A stretch of 64,000 bases of DNA from SB11 sp964584305 (GTDB lineage Bacteria > Bacteroidota > Bacteroidia > UBA8524): the NCBI GenBank assembly GCA_964584305.1, contig CAZOZL010000002.1:124001-188000 (forward strand). Reading direction: 5' to 3'. A program made the translations under genes and the position numbers. Numbering within the stretch: position 1 is the first letter of the stretch; the number at the start of each line of letters is the position of its first letter. The notes beneath the pieces were generated by a model. It did not search any database, was not told the origin of the DNA, and saw nothing but the letters and a program-made list of their open reading frames with translations. This document shows, piece after piece, positions 8,320 to 15,886 of this stretch.

Positions 8320-8817
8320 ATGATTATTAGCCATATAGTTGCCGCAGGTATAAATAATGAAATAGGAAAAGACAATACTTTACTTTGGCGTATGCCCAAC
8401 GATATGAAGTTTTTTATAAACACTACTAAAGGGCATTGCGTACTAATGGGGCGCAAAACCTTTGAGTCGTTTGGTAAAAAACTGCTAAAAAATCGCACTA
8501 ATATTGTCATCACCCGCCAAAACTACTATAAGGCAGAAGGCTGTGTAGTGGTAGGTTCTGTGGCAGAAGGAATTGAATATGCGAGGGAACACCACGAAGA
8601 CGAATTATTTATTATTGGCGGCGGCGGGATATACGAACAGTCGTTAGAAAAAACAGATAAAGTATATTTAACCCGTATATATAGCGAGTTTGAAGCAGAG
8701 GTATTTTACCCAAAACTTGAAACAAACGATTGGCAAAAGATAAGCGAAGAGCCTTGCCAAAAAGATGAACGCCACGCCTACGATTATACTTTTTTTGTAT
8801 ATCAGCGTAAAAACTAA
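8320..8817 (+). CDS. folA: Dihydrofolate reductase
   Basis: 165 residues from the ATG at 8320; an in-frame ATG at 8305 would add five unlike residues (MYYCS). It reduces dihydrofolate to tetrahydrofolate with NADPH. Family landmarks are ISHIVAAGINNEIGKDNTLLWRMPNDMKFF (substrate loop; the acidic active-site residue is the D in PNDM), VLMGRKTFESF (NADPH binding) and LFIIGGGGIYEQSLEKTDKVYLTRI. The stop is 4 bp from the end of the convergent unknown gene. No thyA is visible in the window. Confidence 0.95.
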   Translation: MIISHIVAAGINNEIGKDNTLLWRMPNDMKFFINTTKGHCVLMGRKTFESFGKKLLKNRTNIVITRQNYYKAEGCVVVGSVAEGIEYAREHHEDELFIIGGGGIYEQSLEKTDKVYLTRIYSEFEAEVFYPKLETNDWQKISEEPCQKDERHAYDYTFFVYQRKN

Positions 8818-8820
8818 TAA

Positions 8821-9501
8821 TTAATCATCGCTATTAAAGCTGGCATGAAAGCCTAAACGTGAAGTATTAAACCCAGAGTTATGGCTGTGCAAGTTTTTTT
8901 GTTCTACGGTTATTACATTAAACATATCAAACGGGGGTACAATTAGGTCTAATTTAAGGCTGTGTAGCATTGTTTCCTCAAGTATGGTATTGGTATGTTT
9001 TTCTTCCATTACCATAGTATCAAATTCATTATACAAAAAGTTAAACGGGCGGTTACCATCAATAAAAAAGTGTTTCTCTTTATTAATAAATATACGGGCA
9101 ACCAAACTTCCCATATCGCCCTCGCGGTTGTACTTTAGCGAGTCTGAAAGGAAATTATATATTTGTATCAGCCCACAATACTCTCGTGTGGTGTCTTCTT
9201 TTACATACTTGGTTTTGTTTATTGGGTGGTTATCATCAAAGTCAAAAATATTGGTGTGCATCATAAACACCAGTGTATCACCACTAAATTTTATATGAGC
9301 TTCAAAATTTCCTGCATCAGTATATTTTACTTCTATATTTTTATCTATGCCTTTTATTTCATTGTTTAAGTTATGCTCATAGCCTTGCATTACTTTTTTA
9401 AACTCATTCATCACCTCCATAGTAGCAGTATATGCTTTTTGTTTTGCTACCGATTTGCTACGCATTAATTCTATTATTTCGTTTATTTTAGTTTTAGCCA
9501 T
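8821..9501 (-). CDS. Unknown cytoplasmic protein behind a poly-C tract
   Basis: 226 residues with no signal peptide or membrane helix. I do not recognise a family. It starts with a helical, lysine-rich stretch (INEIIELMRSKSVAKQKAY), then a mixed alpha/beta body with VKYTDAGNFEAHIKFSGDTLVFMMHTNIFDFDDNH and FINKEKHFFIDGNRPFNFLY, and ends in an Asn/Ser/His-rich tail. Its composition matches its neighbours, so I see no sign of recent transfer. The ATG at 9501 is 18 bp from a C9 run (on the coding strand) followed by A7, which could alter promoter spacing by slippage. Confidence 0.7.
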   Translation of the reverse strand: MAKTKINEIIELMRSKSVAKQKAYTATMEVMNEFKKVMQGYEHNLNNEIKGIDKNIEVKYTDAGNFEAHIKFSGDTLVFMMHTNIFDFDDNHPINKTKYVKEDTTREYCGLIQIYNFLSDSLKYNREGDMGSLVARIFINKEKHFFIDGNRPFNFLYNEFDTMVMEEKHTNTILEETMLHSLKLDLIVPPFDMFNVITVEQKNLHSHNSGFNTSRLGFHASFNSDD

Positions 9502-9511
9502 TTATTTTATA

Positions 9512-9527
9512 TTTTTTTGGGGGGGGG
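9512..9527 (-). repeat. Homopolymer T7G9 (C9A7 on the coding strand) upstream of the unknown gene
   Basis: On the plus strand seven T at 9512-9518 are followed by nine G at 9519-9527. On the coding strand of the gene starting at 9501 this is nine C then seven A, ending 11 bp before the ATG. Nine-base G/C runs are rare in DNA this AT-rich and are prone to slippage. Confidence 0.9.
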
Positions 9528-9734
9528 AATTATACCAATGGTGGCAAAGTTGCTTTGTTTCTGCAAAAAAACAAAACAGTATGTGAAATTGAGATACAAG
9601 GAGCAGGTATTTGGTACAAGGCTCGTTATTTACAATTTTGAGCAAGTTAGTACACTTCTTTTATCCTTTTATGGTGAATAGAAGAGCTACTTATAATGAG
9701 GGTATTATATAAAAAAATGCTTGTAGATAAAATT

Positions 9735-10583
9735 CTAAGTCTTGGTTTTTTTCTCTTTTTGATACTTTGCTGTTTTTTTCTCTTGTTTGGCTTTTGTATA
9801 TAGTTTCCAATAAATATACCCACCGCCCAATAGTATAAAAATGGCTATAAATTGCGAGTGTGATAATAGCCCATTAAACAAAAAACCTCTCTCTTCATCG
9901 CCTCTGTATTCTTCGGTTATACTTCGCCCAATGCCATAGGCAAGGGTATAAACTAAAATTAACTGCCCATGAAACTGCTTGCGATTGTGCAACCATATCA
10001 TAAACAAAACAATGCCTAATATCATCCCTGCATCATACAATTGCACGGGGTATAAAAACTCGCCTAAGGGTGTGGCAGCACTTTTTGGATGTGTAAATAG
10101 TATGCCGTATTCAGGGGCGCACACCCTACCGTGGCAGCATCCTGCCATAAAACAACCCAACTTGCCAAACCCATGTACCAAAGCACCCGAAACAGCTATT
10201 ATATCAAAGGTTTCTAATATGGGTAGCTTGTGTTTCTTAAAAAACCAAATAAATGTGGGTACGGCAAATAAAAACGAGCCATAAAAAACAAAGCCGCTTC
10301 CTAAATCATTTATAATTTTTGAAGGGTTGTCTATATATGTTCCAATGTCTTCAAAATAAAAAAAAACCTTTCCGCCAATAAAAGCAGAAAGAAATGCCCA
10401 AATAAAAAACTCTGAAACTTTATCTAAATTAAGTCCTAATTTTTTACCCCGCCAAAGGGCGTACAGAAAACCTAAGGCAACGCCTATAAGTATCATTACA
10501 CCGTAGCTGTATATGCTAATATAATCACCCAAAGTGCCTTGAAGAAAACTGGGTGTTTTAAATTTTAATAGTTCGGGATACAC
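9735..10583 (-). CDS. lgt: Prolipoprotein diacylglyceryl transferase
   Basis: 282 residues with about seven membrane helices; GTG start at 10583. It moves diacylglycerol from phosphatidylglycerol to the lipobox cysteine of prolipoproteins in the inner membrane. Lgt signatures are seen: GSGFVFYGSFLF, the HGFGKLGCFMAGCCHGR block (H[AG]xGRxGCFxxGCCxG in the family), PVQLYDAG, and GRSITEEYRGDEERG, matching the conserved RFxxExxRxD region. The C-terminus ends in a lysine-rich tail (KQEKKTAKYQKEKKTKT). GldB and GldH in this window are among its expected substrates. TAAATTCG (10599-10606) could be a -7 element. Confidence 0.93.
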   Translation of the reverse strand: MYPELLKFKTPSFLQGTLGDYISIYSYGVMILIGVALGFLYALWRGKKLGLNLDKVSEFFIWAFLSAFIGGKVFFYFEDIGTYIDNPSKIINDLGSGFVFYGSFLFAVPTFIWFFKKHKLPILETFDIIAVSGALVHGFGKLGCFMAGCCHGRVCAPEYGILFTHPKSAATPLGEFLYPVQLYDAGMILGIVLFMIWLHNRKQFHGQLILVYTLAYGIGRSITEEYRGDEERGFLFNGLLSHSQFIAIFILLGGGYIYWKLYTKAKQEKKTAKYQKEKKTKT

Positions 10584-10681
10584 TGTTTATACTTTTAGCG
10601 AATTTACATTATTTCACCTGCATATTCACTAAGTTTCGACTTGAGTAATGAACGTTTTTGTGTGTGTTTTAGGTTTGGCGG

Positions 10682-11107
10682 TTATCCTTCAAAATTTACT
10701 TTGGCGTGTGTTCCATCGCAAAAAGGCTTGTTGTTACTTTGTCCACAGCGGCATAGGGCGGTGGTTTTATTATCCAGTTTTTGCTCGCCATTTTTATCTT
10801 TTAGCTTCATTGTACCATAAATTAATATTGGTCCGTTGGGCATTACTTCAACCACTGTTTCAAGGCTTGCCGCTTCGTGGTTTTTTTCGTCATTCATAAA
10901 ATAGCTTAAAGCACCACTGGGACATTGTTTTATCTGCTCAACTATTTTTTCAGTGCTTGCGCCTTCTGGTTTTGCCCAAGGGCTTCCATTGGGGTTAAAA
11001 ACTTCGGGTAAACCTGTAAAACAGAGTTTTGCGTGCATACATATATTAGGTTTCCAAACTATGGTTACCTCACCATTGGTATAGTGTTTAGTAATTTCTT
11101 TGCCCAT
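10682..11107 (-). CDS. YjdI-CDGSH iron-sulfur fusion protein
   Basis: 141 residues. The N-terminal half is a Fer4_19/YjdI-type mono-cluster domain (VWKPNICMHAKLCFTGLPEVFN ... IKQCPSGALSYF; cysteines at CMHAKLC and CPSG). The C-terminal third is a CDGSH zinc-finger-like domain with the full 2Fe-2S pattern CRCGQSNNKPFCDGTH (three Cys and one His). Each domain binds a redox-active iron-sulfur cluster; a role in electron transfer or cluster handling is inferred from family. In many bacteria the two are separate genes. It lies downstream of folE on the same strand, 63 bp away. Confidence 0.88.
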   Translation of the reverse strand: MGKEITKHYTNGEVTIVWKPNICMHAKLCFTGLPEVFNPNGSPWAKPEGASTEKIVEQIKQCPSGALSYFMNDEKNHEAASLETVVEVMPNGPILIYGTMKLKDKNGEQKLDNKTTALCRCGQSNNKPFCDGTHAKVNFEG

Positions 11108-11170
11108 ACTATTTTTACTTAAATTGAATTTACAAGTTAGGATTTTTATATTAGTGAGTACTATTTAGGC

Positions 11171-11860
11171 TTATTTGCCTATGTACTGCAAAAACTCTTG
11201 GCGGGTATCAAGGTTGTTAAATTTACCACAATACTCTACCGTTGTAGTGCTGCTGGTAGTATCATTTATTCCCCTATATTTCACACAATAGTGATCCGCC
11301 TCTATTACCACTGCAATATCGTCTGTGTGTAGTGCTTCACGCAGTTCATTAGCAATTTGTTTTGTCATACGTTCCTGCACTTGCGGGCGTTTTGCATAGT
11401 AGTTTACAATGCGGTTTATTTTACTTAAACCTACTACATTGCCATTGGGTATATAAGCTACATGTGCTTTGCCTACAATGGGTACAAAGTGGTGTTCGCA
11501 ATAGCTAAATAGCGAAATATCTTTCTCTACCAGCATTTGCTTGTACTTATACTTGTTCTCAAATAGGGTTACCGCAGGTTTATTCTTAGGGTTAAGTCCG
11601 CTAAAAATTTCTTGCACATACATTTTTGCTACCCTATTGGGCGTGCCTTTAAGGCTATCATCTGTTAGGTCTAAGCCTAAGATGTGCATAATTTCAGTAA
11701 AGTGCTTCTCTATCAGTTCTATTTTAAGGGCATCATCTATTTTAAAGGCATCCTCTCGCAGTGGAGTTTCGTGTGAAGAGGCTATATGGTCATCGCCTAT
11801 TATATCTATGCCTTCGTCGTTATTCGCCGGAGTATTCAACATAATTTCGTTCGGTTTCAT
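11171..11860 (-). CDS. folE: GTP cyclohydrolase I
   Basis: 229 residues if started at 11860; the in-frame ATG at 11842 is equally possible, and both lie inside queD. It converts GTP to 7,8-dihydroneopterin triphosphate, feeding folate and queuosine synthesis. Type-I FolE landmarks are GLDLTDDSLKGTPNRVAKMY, LFSYCEHHFVPIVGKAHVAY (zinc Cys and catalytic His), GLSKINRIVNYYAKRPQVQERMT, and YCVKYRGI (second zinc Cys). The 41-bp overlap with queD suggests translational coupling and shared use of the FolE product by QueD. FolA at 8.3 kb acts downstream in the folate branch. Confidence 0.95.
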   Translation of the reverse strand: MKPNEIMLNTPANNDEGIDIIGDDHIASSHETPLREDAFKIDDALKIELIEKHFTEIMHILGLDLTDDSLKGTPNRVAKMYVQEIFSGLNPKNKPAVTLFENKYKYKQMLVEKDISLFSYCEHHFVPIVGKAHVAYIPNGNVVGLSKINRIVNYYAKRPQVQERMTKQIANELREALHTDDIAVVIEADHYCVKYRGINDTTSSTTTVEYCGKFNNLDTRQEFLQYIGK

Positions 11861-12230
11861 ACAATGTTACTGTTAATTCTAAGTTTTTGTTCAATCTACC
11901 TCTTAATTTATTCCATATTACTGCTGCAATATTTTCGGTAGTGGGGTTAAGGTGTTCAAATTCTTTTACGTCTATATTTAGATTTTTATGGTCGAAATGG
12001 TCTTCTATTTCCTCTTTAATAATGTTCTTTAATATTTTCAAGTCCATTAAATAGCCTGTTTCAGTATCTATTTCACCTGTAATTTTTACTATAAGGTCGT
12101 AGTTATGCCCGTGGTAGTTAGCATTGTTGCACAAGCCAAATACATCAGTATTTTTCTCATTTGTCCAATTAGGGTTATGTAATCGGTGGGCGGCGTTAAA
12201 ATGGGCTTTTCTAAAAGCAGATATTCTCAT
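11820..12230 (-). CDS. queD: 6-carboxy-tetrahydropterin synthase (QueD/PTPS family)
   Basis: 136 residues. It acts on dihydroneopterin triphosphate, made by FolE, to give 6-carboxytetrahydropterin for queuosine; some family members instead make 6-pyruvoyl-tetrahydropterin. Seen are the zinc ligands in FNAAHRLHN and NYHGHNYDL, the catalytic Cys in FGLCNNANYHGH, and the C-terminal YETERNYVEYSGE that binds the pterin. At 136 residues it is slightly longer than E. coli QueD, as is common in Bacteroidota. No queC or queE is in view, so the queuosine role is inferred from family and from the overlapping folE. Confidence 0.9.
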   Translation of the reverse strand: MRISAFRKAHFNAAHRLHNPNWTNEKNTDVFGLCNNANYHGHNYDLIVKITGEIDTETGYLMDLKILKNIIKEEIEDHFDHKNLNIDVKEFEHLNPTTENIAAVIWNKLRGRLNKNLELTVTLYETERNYVEYSGE

Positions 12231-12665
12231 TACTAAACATCAATGTACCAAGTTGGCTGTGTTTTGTTTAAGTTTTAGTGTAAAAAAAACAAATAATATT
12301 TTTCTTTGTTCCAACATCAAATATAAAAGCAAAAACCATGCTACACTAAAAAAGTGTGTTTTATTGCTCATTATTTTTTGGTGGATAGTAAGCAAAAGTA
12401 TCTTTTTATCTTATTTATACCTGCTTTAGCACAATTTTTATTTTGAAGTTTTACAATACAAATATGCTACTAAACAAAAGATATAGCTATTTATCTCTGC
12501 TCAAAAGTTTGTATTAATAAACAAAGCCAAGGGTTAAAAGCGTTTTAAAAGCATTTGCATAAGGAATTAGAAATTCTTAATTTGTCTTAAAATTTTCGCT
12601 CCGCTACCCATTAGGTTAAGGTATGCAACCAATACCCTAACTTTGCCCCTGCCAAAAAGGTGAAT
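12231..12665. other. 435-bp AT-rich intergenic region
   Basis: Divergent promoter region between queD and the gene at 12666. I see no gene on either strand. The only clear signal is TAACTTTG (12638-12645), an exact TAnnTTTG -7 element 20 bp before the ATG at 12666. Confidence 0.5.
12638..12645 (+). promoter_or_regulatory. -7 promoter element TAACTTTG
   Basis: Exact match to the Bacteroidota sigma-ABfr -7 consensus TAnnTTTG, 20 bp before the ATG at 12666. No clear TTTG -33 partner is seen at 19-23 bp upstream. Confidence 0.55.
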
Positions 12666-13139
12666 ATGAAACGCAAAACCAATACCATAAAAGCAGAAAT
12701 GCGCAAAACATTTTTTGCCGCTCAAGAGCATATAGCTATAATAATTGATGATGAATTGCTGGATGTGGTGATAGATGAGTTTTATCCTGATGAGGAGTAT
12801 TTGGGTTTAGTACCTGCTTTTTTACCCGTGTTTGAAAACGATGCCGAGTATAGCTTGGTGATGCAGAGAGCTTTACCAAAAGAGGGAGAAACCCTAAGAA
12901 TACCTGTATTGGTTTGCCCCGAAGATTTAGATTTGGTATGTACTGTAATAGTTGCCCATGCAAAAACTGAAGGCGATTACATTGTGTGGGAAAGTTTGGG
13001 AGTAGATATTCATACCCCACAAAACCACCCAAAAAGCGTGGGAAGTAAGGTGAAATGGCTTAATAAAATAAAACCTTTTTACTTTAAAAAAGAAGAGTAT
13101 ATAGCCTGCTTAAACACATTTAAAGAGTTGGCAGAGTAA
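12666..13139 (+). CDS. Unknown protein, co-transcribed with a lycopene-cyclase-domain gene
   Basis: 157 residues from the ATG at 12666 (a GTG two codons earlier is also in frame). It is soluble and acidic, with DDELLDVVIDEFYPDEEYLG and a C-terminal KPFYFKKEEYIACLNTFKEL. I do not recognise the family. The stop codon is one base before the ATG of the next gene, so the two form a tight operon. That suggests a shared or supporting role with the membrane protein, but nothing in the sequence names it. Confidence 0.7.
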   Translation: MKRKTNTIKAEMRKTFFAAQEHIAIIIDDELLDVVIDEFYPDEEYLGLVPAFLPVFENDAEYSLVMQRALPKEGETLRIPVLVCPEDLDLVCTVIVAHAKTEGDYIVWESLGVDIHTPQNHPKSVGSKVKWLNKIKPFYFKKEEYIACLNTFKELAE

Positions 13140-13140
13140 C

Positions 13141-13821
13141 ATGAAGTTTTTATATCTACTGGTAAATATATGCATATTGTTTTTTCCTTTTGTGCTATCG
13201 TTTAATAAGAAAGTAGCTTTTTACAAAAAATGGAAATGCTTGTTTCCTGCCATTACATTGGTAGCATTTTTATTCTTAATTGGTGATTATTTTTTTACCA
13301 CCTTGGGCATTTGGAGTTTTAATAAGGAGTATATCATAGGTATAAAACTACTAAACCTACCTATTGAGGAAATACTGTTCTTTTTCACTATTCCGTACGC
13401 CTCAATATTTATATACGAGTATTCTATTGTCTATTTCAAAAAAGATTACCTTAAAAAAGTAGCAATGCCTATTACTATTGCCATTATAGCATTAGCGGCT
13501 ATACTATTAGTTTTTAACTACGGAAGGTTATACACTTCCGCCGTTTTAATACTTTTAGGCGCGTTTATGATGCAGCTTCTAATAATTAGCCGTGTGCACT
13601 GGTGGGGCAGGTTTTATATGGCATATATAATAGTACTAATTCCATTTTTACTAATTAGCGCAATACTCACAGCAATGCCTATTATAATGTATAATGATAT
13701 GGAGAATTTGGGTATAAGAATAGGGGCAATACCTATTGAAAACACCCTGTACCTAATGCTATTACTATTAATGAATATAGCCTTATACGAAAAATTTAAA
13801 AAACGCTTTAGTAAGCAGTAA
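13141..13821 (+). CDS. Lycopene-cyclase-domain membrane protein (CrtYc/CrtYd type)
   Basis: 226 residues, about seven membrane helices. Two internal repeats carry the signature of heterodimeric lycopene cyclases: LLNLPIEEILFFFTIPYASIFIYE (about 76-99) and AIPIENTLYLMLLLLMNIALYE (about 197-218), each with the PxE motif at the start of a helix. Characterised members cyclise carotenoid ends to beta-ionone rings in the membrane. No other carotenoid genes are visible here, so the actual substrate is uncertain. It follows the unknown gene at 12666 by one base and the two look co-transcribed. It has both halves in one chain, as in fused CrtYcd. Confidence 0.82.
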   Translation: MKFLYLLVNICILFFPFVLSFNKKVAFYKKWKCLFPAITLVAFLFLIGDYFFTTLGIWSFNKEYIIGIKLLNLPIEEILFFFTIPYASIFIYEYSIVYFKKDYLKKVAMPITIAIIALAAILLVFNYGRLYTSAVLILLGAFMMQLLIISRVHWWGRFYMAYIIVLIPFLLISAILTAMPIIMYNDMENLGIRIGAIPIENTLYLMLLLLMNIALYEKFKKRFSKQ

Positions 13822-13947
13822 AAAAAATTAACGCTCTGGCAGTATCATACGCACACCTATTTTTACGATAGTTACAAGCACAAAAAAATATTATACCTAC
13901 GCTAAGGGAGATTTACTATATAAGACCGTTGTAGTTGTTGTGTATCG

Positions 13948-14460
13948 CTAAAAAACACCTATCAATACCAGCAAGCCATAAATTATCATTACAAGTCCTA
14001 CCACCCATAAAAGAGCACTTAGTATCCCGCCTAATAATGCACCAATAAGCAGCAATACTACACCCACAAGTATAAACCAACCCCCACTGCCTTTTTCAAC
14101 TTCTTGGCTTTTAGTTTCTTTCTCTATTTTTTGGGCTTTGTTGGGTTTTAGTACTTGATGTAGTTTGCTTGTCTCCTCAACAACAAGCGGGGTAGTTTTA
14201 GTATTTTTTATGGTTATTTTAGTTTGTATTTTAGGTAATACAATATTGCTTAAAGCTACCTTCGGCGTTTTAAATACACTATTAGTTACAGGTTTTTTTG
14301 CTGCAATTTTTTCAGTTTATTTTACTTTCCTCTTTCTAAATTGTTTTTTTACAGTAGTATGTTTTTGTTTTTTCGCTTTTGGTACTCGCCCATATCGTGA
14401 AGTTGAGCATGAAGTTAAAAAAGCGATTGAAAGAACTAACGCAATAATTCTAATTTTCAT
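13948..14460 (-). pseudogene. Lipoprotein gene interrupted by an in-frame TAA
   Basis: I translated this stretch by hand. From the ATG at 14460 the minus strand encodes a lipoprotein signal (IRIIALVLSIAFLTSCST, lipobox LTSC) and a basic stretch, then a TAA at 14319-14317 (codon 48). Reading on in the same frame gives a long, coherent sequence: Lys/Thr-rich linker (TKITIKNTKTTPLVVEETSK), then a hydrophobic C-terminus with SGGWFILVGVVLLLIGALLGG and ALLWVVGLVMIIYGLLVLIG, ending at the TAG 13950-13948. The continuity after the stop shows one gene of about 170 codons disabled by a single substitution, a sequencing error, or a recoded stop. A plus-strand frame across the same region is its antisense shadow. 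Family unknown. Confidence 0.7.
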
Positions 14461-14481
14461 AGTGTTGGCGGATAATTTTCA

Positions 14482-14489
14482 CAAATATA
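14482..14489 (-). promoter_or_regulatory. -7 promoter element TATATTTG of the interrupted lipoprotein gene
   Basis: On the minus strand TATATTTG lies 21 bp before the ATG at 14460 and matches TAnnTTTG exactly. It supports the idea that this was, or is, a transcribed gene. Confidence 0.5.
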
Positions 14490-14678
14490 AAACAGATGTT
14501 TTTAAAAATTTCTTTGCACCTATAAATTTTGTTGAGTATTCGCTTTCTGTTTCATGTAGAACGGATGTAACCTGCCATTCTAGCGAAAGCAGAAGTATTA
14601 TATTCAATTCACCCCGATTATACTTTTAGGCTAACCTTCTCAAAGTCGCCCCTCAATTATGAGGTACTGCGAAGTTGA

Positions 14679-14711
14679 ATATATGCCAAATTTCCAAAAT
14701 TTGACATATAT
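14679..14711. repeat. Imperfect palindrome related to 3135-3171
   Basis: ATATATGCCAAATTT (14679-14693) pairs with AAATTTGACATATAT (14697-14711) with one mismatch around a CCA loop. The core matches the palindrome after lysA. It sits in the 360-bp gap between the interrupted lipoprotein gene and gldB, which otherwise holds no gene I can support. Confidence 0.6.
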
Positions 14712-14820
14712 AAGCCCTAACTCATATTTATAAGAATTGAAATCCCTATTTTGTTGCAATTACAGGCTAAAGCCTACAATTAAAAAAACCTTGCAACGGG
14801 CTTGAGCCGTCCAAAAAAAA

Positions 14821-15861
14821 CTAAGGTTTGTACTTACTACCTTTCAAAATTTTATCGCTATCCATTTCTTGCATCAGTGCTGCAAGGGTAACGGTAGGGT
14901 TATTTTTCATGTATTTGCGTACTATCTCTCTACCCGTCCATACTGCAAAACGTGGTGCCGAATTGGGCGGTACATTAGGCGCACCAGTAAAAGGACCTTC
15001 CTCAAAATAGCGGTTCACAATATCGTGTTGGGTATTGTATAGTACTTTTAGTTTAGGGTCAACAATATGTTGCCATATTTGCCATTCACTTTTTTTGCAC
15101 CACTGCACATGGTTGCCTATCATTCCCAGTTTTATACTGTCGGGGGCGTGGGGCAACATAGCATCCATATAGTAGGCTATTTTGCCTTGGTAAATCATTT
15201 TATCAATAAAGCGTTTTCCTCTATCATATTTATCAAATCGGGCATTGCCCAGCACCATTATTACATTACTGGTAATATACTCGGGCTTCATTTTCACTAC
15301 CAAAAAATTTTGTAAATCTAATATGTTTACATAGGGATATTTATCGCCCAAATACATATCAAGCCCAATGGCTATTTTGTCTCCAAAATATATGCAGCCG
15401 TACCGCAATATTCCTGTAAAATAAATAATATCGGGCAGGCTATCATAAGGGAAATAATATTTATAATGCTTAAATGCTTCAATTATTTCAGCATCGTATT
15501 TGGCGGTATTACTAAACTGCTGCTGAACGGTTTGGTTTAACTCAACCGTAGGTTCAAAAACTAAAAAATCTTTTAAAATTTTAGAAGAATTATTACTATC
15601 ATAGCCCTCTAAGTTTATAATTTCGGTATAGTAAGCGGGTAAAAACTCTGGATACTTGCTTTTAAGAGTTTCAAGTTTTTCTTTAATCTCACCCGTATCC
15701 AAAGAAAATAATTCTTTGTCAAATCTTTCAAAATCAATGTTAACCTCAATGTCAGATACATCAATATTATGTGGGATATTTTTGCATCCACTACCAAATG
15801 TGGCTAATATAAGTGTTAAAACTATTGGTATTGCGTAATTTTTCTTGAACTTTGTACTCAT
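14821..15861 (-). CDS. gldB: Gliding motility lipoprotein GldB
   Basis: 346 residues from the ATG at 15861. The frame is open far upstream, but that part is antisense to the next gene. A lipoprotein signal with lipobox TFGSGC (Cys about 26) is followed by the GldB body: DFERFDKELFSLD, KYPEFLPAYY, GILRYGCIYFGDKIAIGLDMYLG, GKIAYYMDAMLPHAPDSIKLG, WCKKSEWQIWQHIVD and PPNSAPRFAVWTGREIVRKYM. In Flavobacterium GldB is needed for gliding and for stable T9SS function; it is anchored in a membrane facing the periplasm. The start lies only 25 bp from the divergent beta-barrel gene, and nadE follows that. To my knowledge gldB commonly neighbours nadE in gliding Bacteroidota. Confidence 0.9.
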   Translation of the reverse strand: MSTKFKKNYAIPIVLTLILATFGSGCKNIPHNIDVSDIEVNIDFERFDKELFSLDTGEIKEKLETLKSKYPEFLPAYYTEIINLEGYDSNNSSKILKDFLVFEPTVELNQTVQQQFSNTAKYDAEIIEAFKHYKYYFPYDSLPDIIYFTGILRYGCIYFGDKIAIGLDMYLGDKYPYVNILDLQNFLVVKMKPEYITSNVIMVLGNARFDKYDRGKRFIDKMIYQGKIAYYMDAMLPHAPDSIKLGMIGNHVQWCKKSEWQIWQHIVDPKLKVLYNTQHDIVNRYFEEGPFTGAPNVPPNSAPRFAVWTGREIVRKYMKNNPTVTLAALMQEMDSDKILKGSKYKP

Positions 15862-15886
15862 TATACCCTTAATGAACGTCAAAAAT

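Noticed and set aside
14165..14629. Plus-strand open frame of 154 codons rich in Phe/Leu/Val
   Set aside because: It is antisense to the interrupted lipoprotein gene read on the minus strand; its hydrophobic look comes from Lys codons on the other strand.
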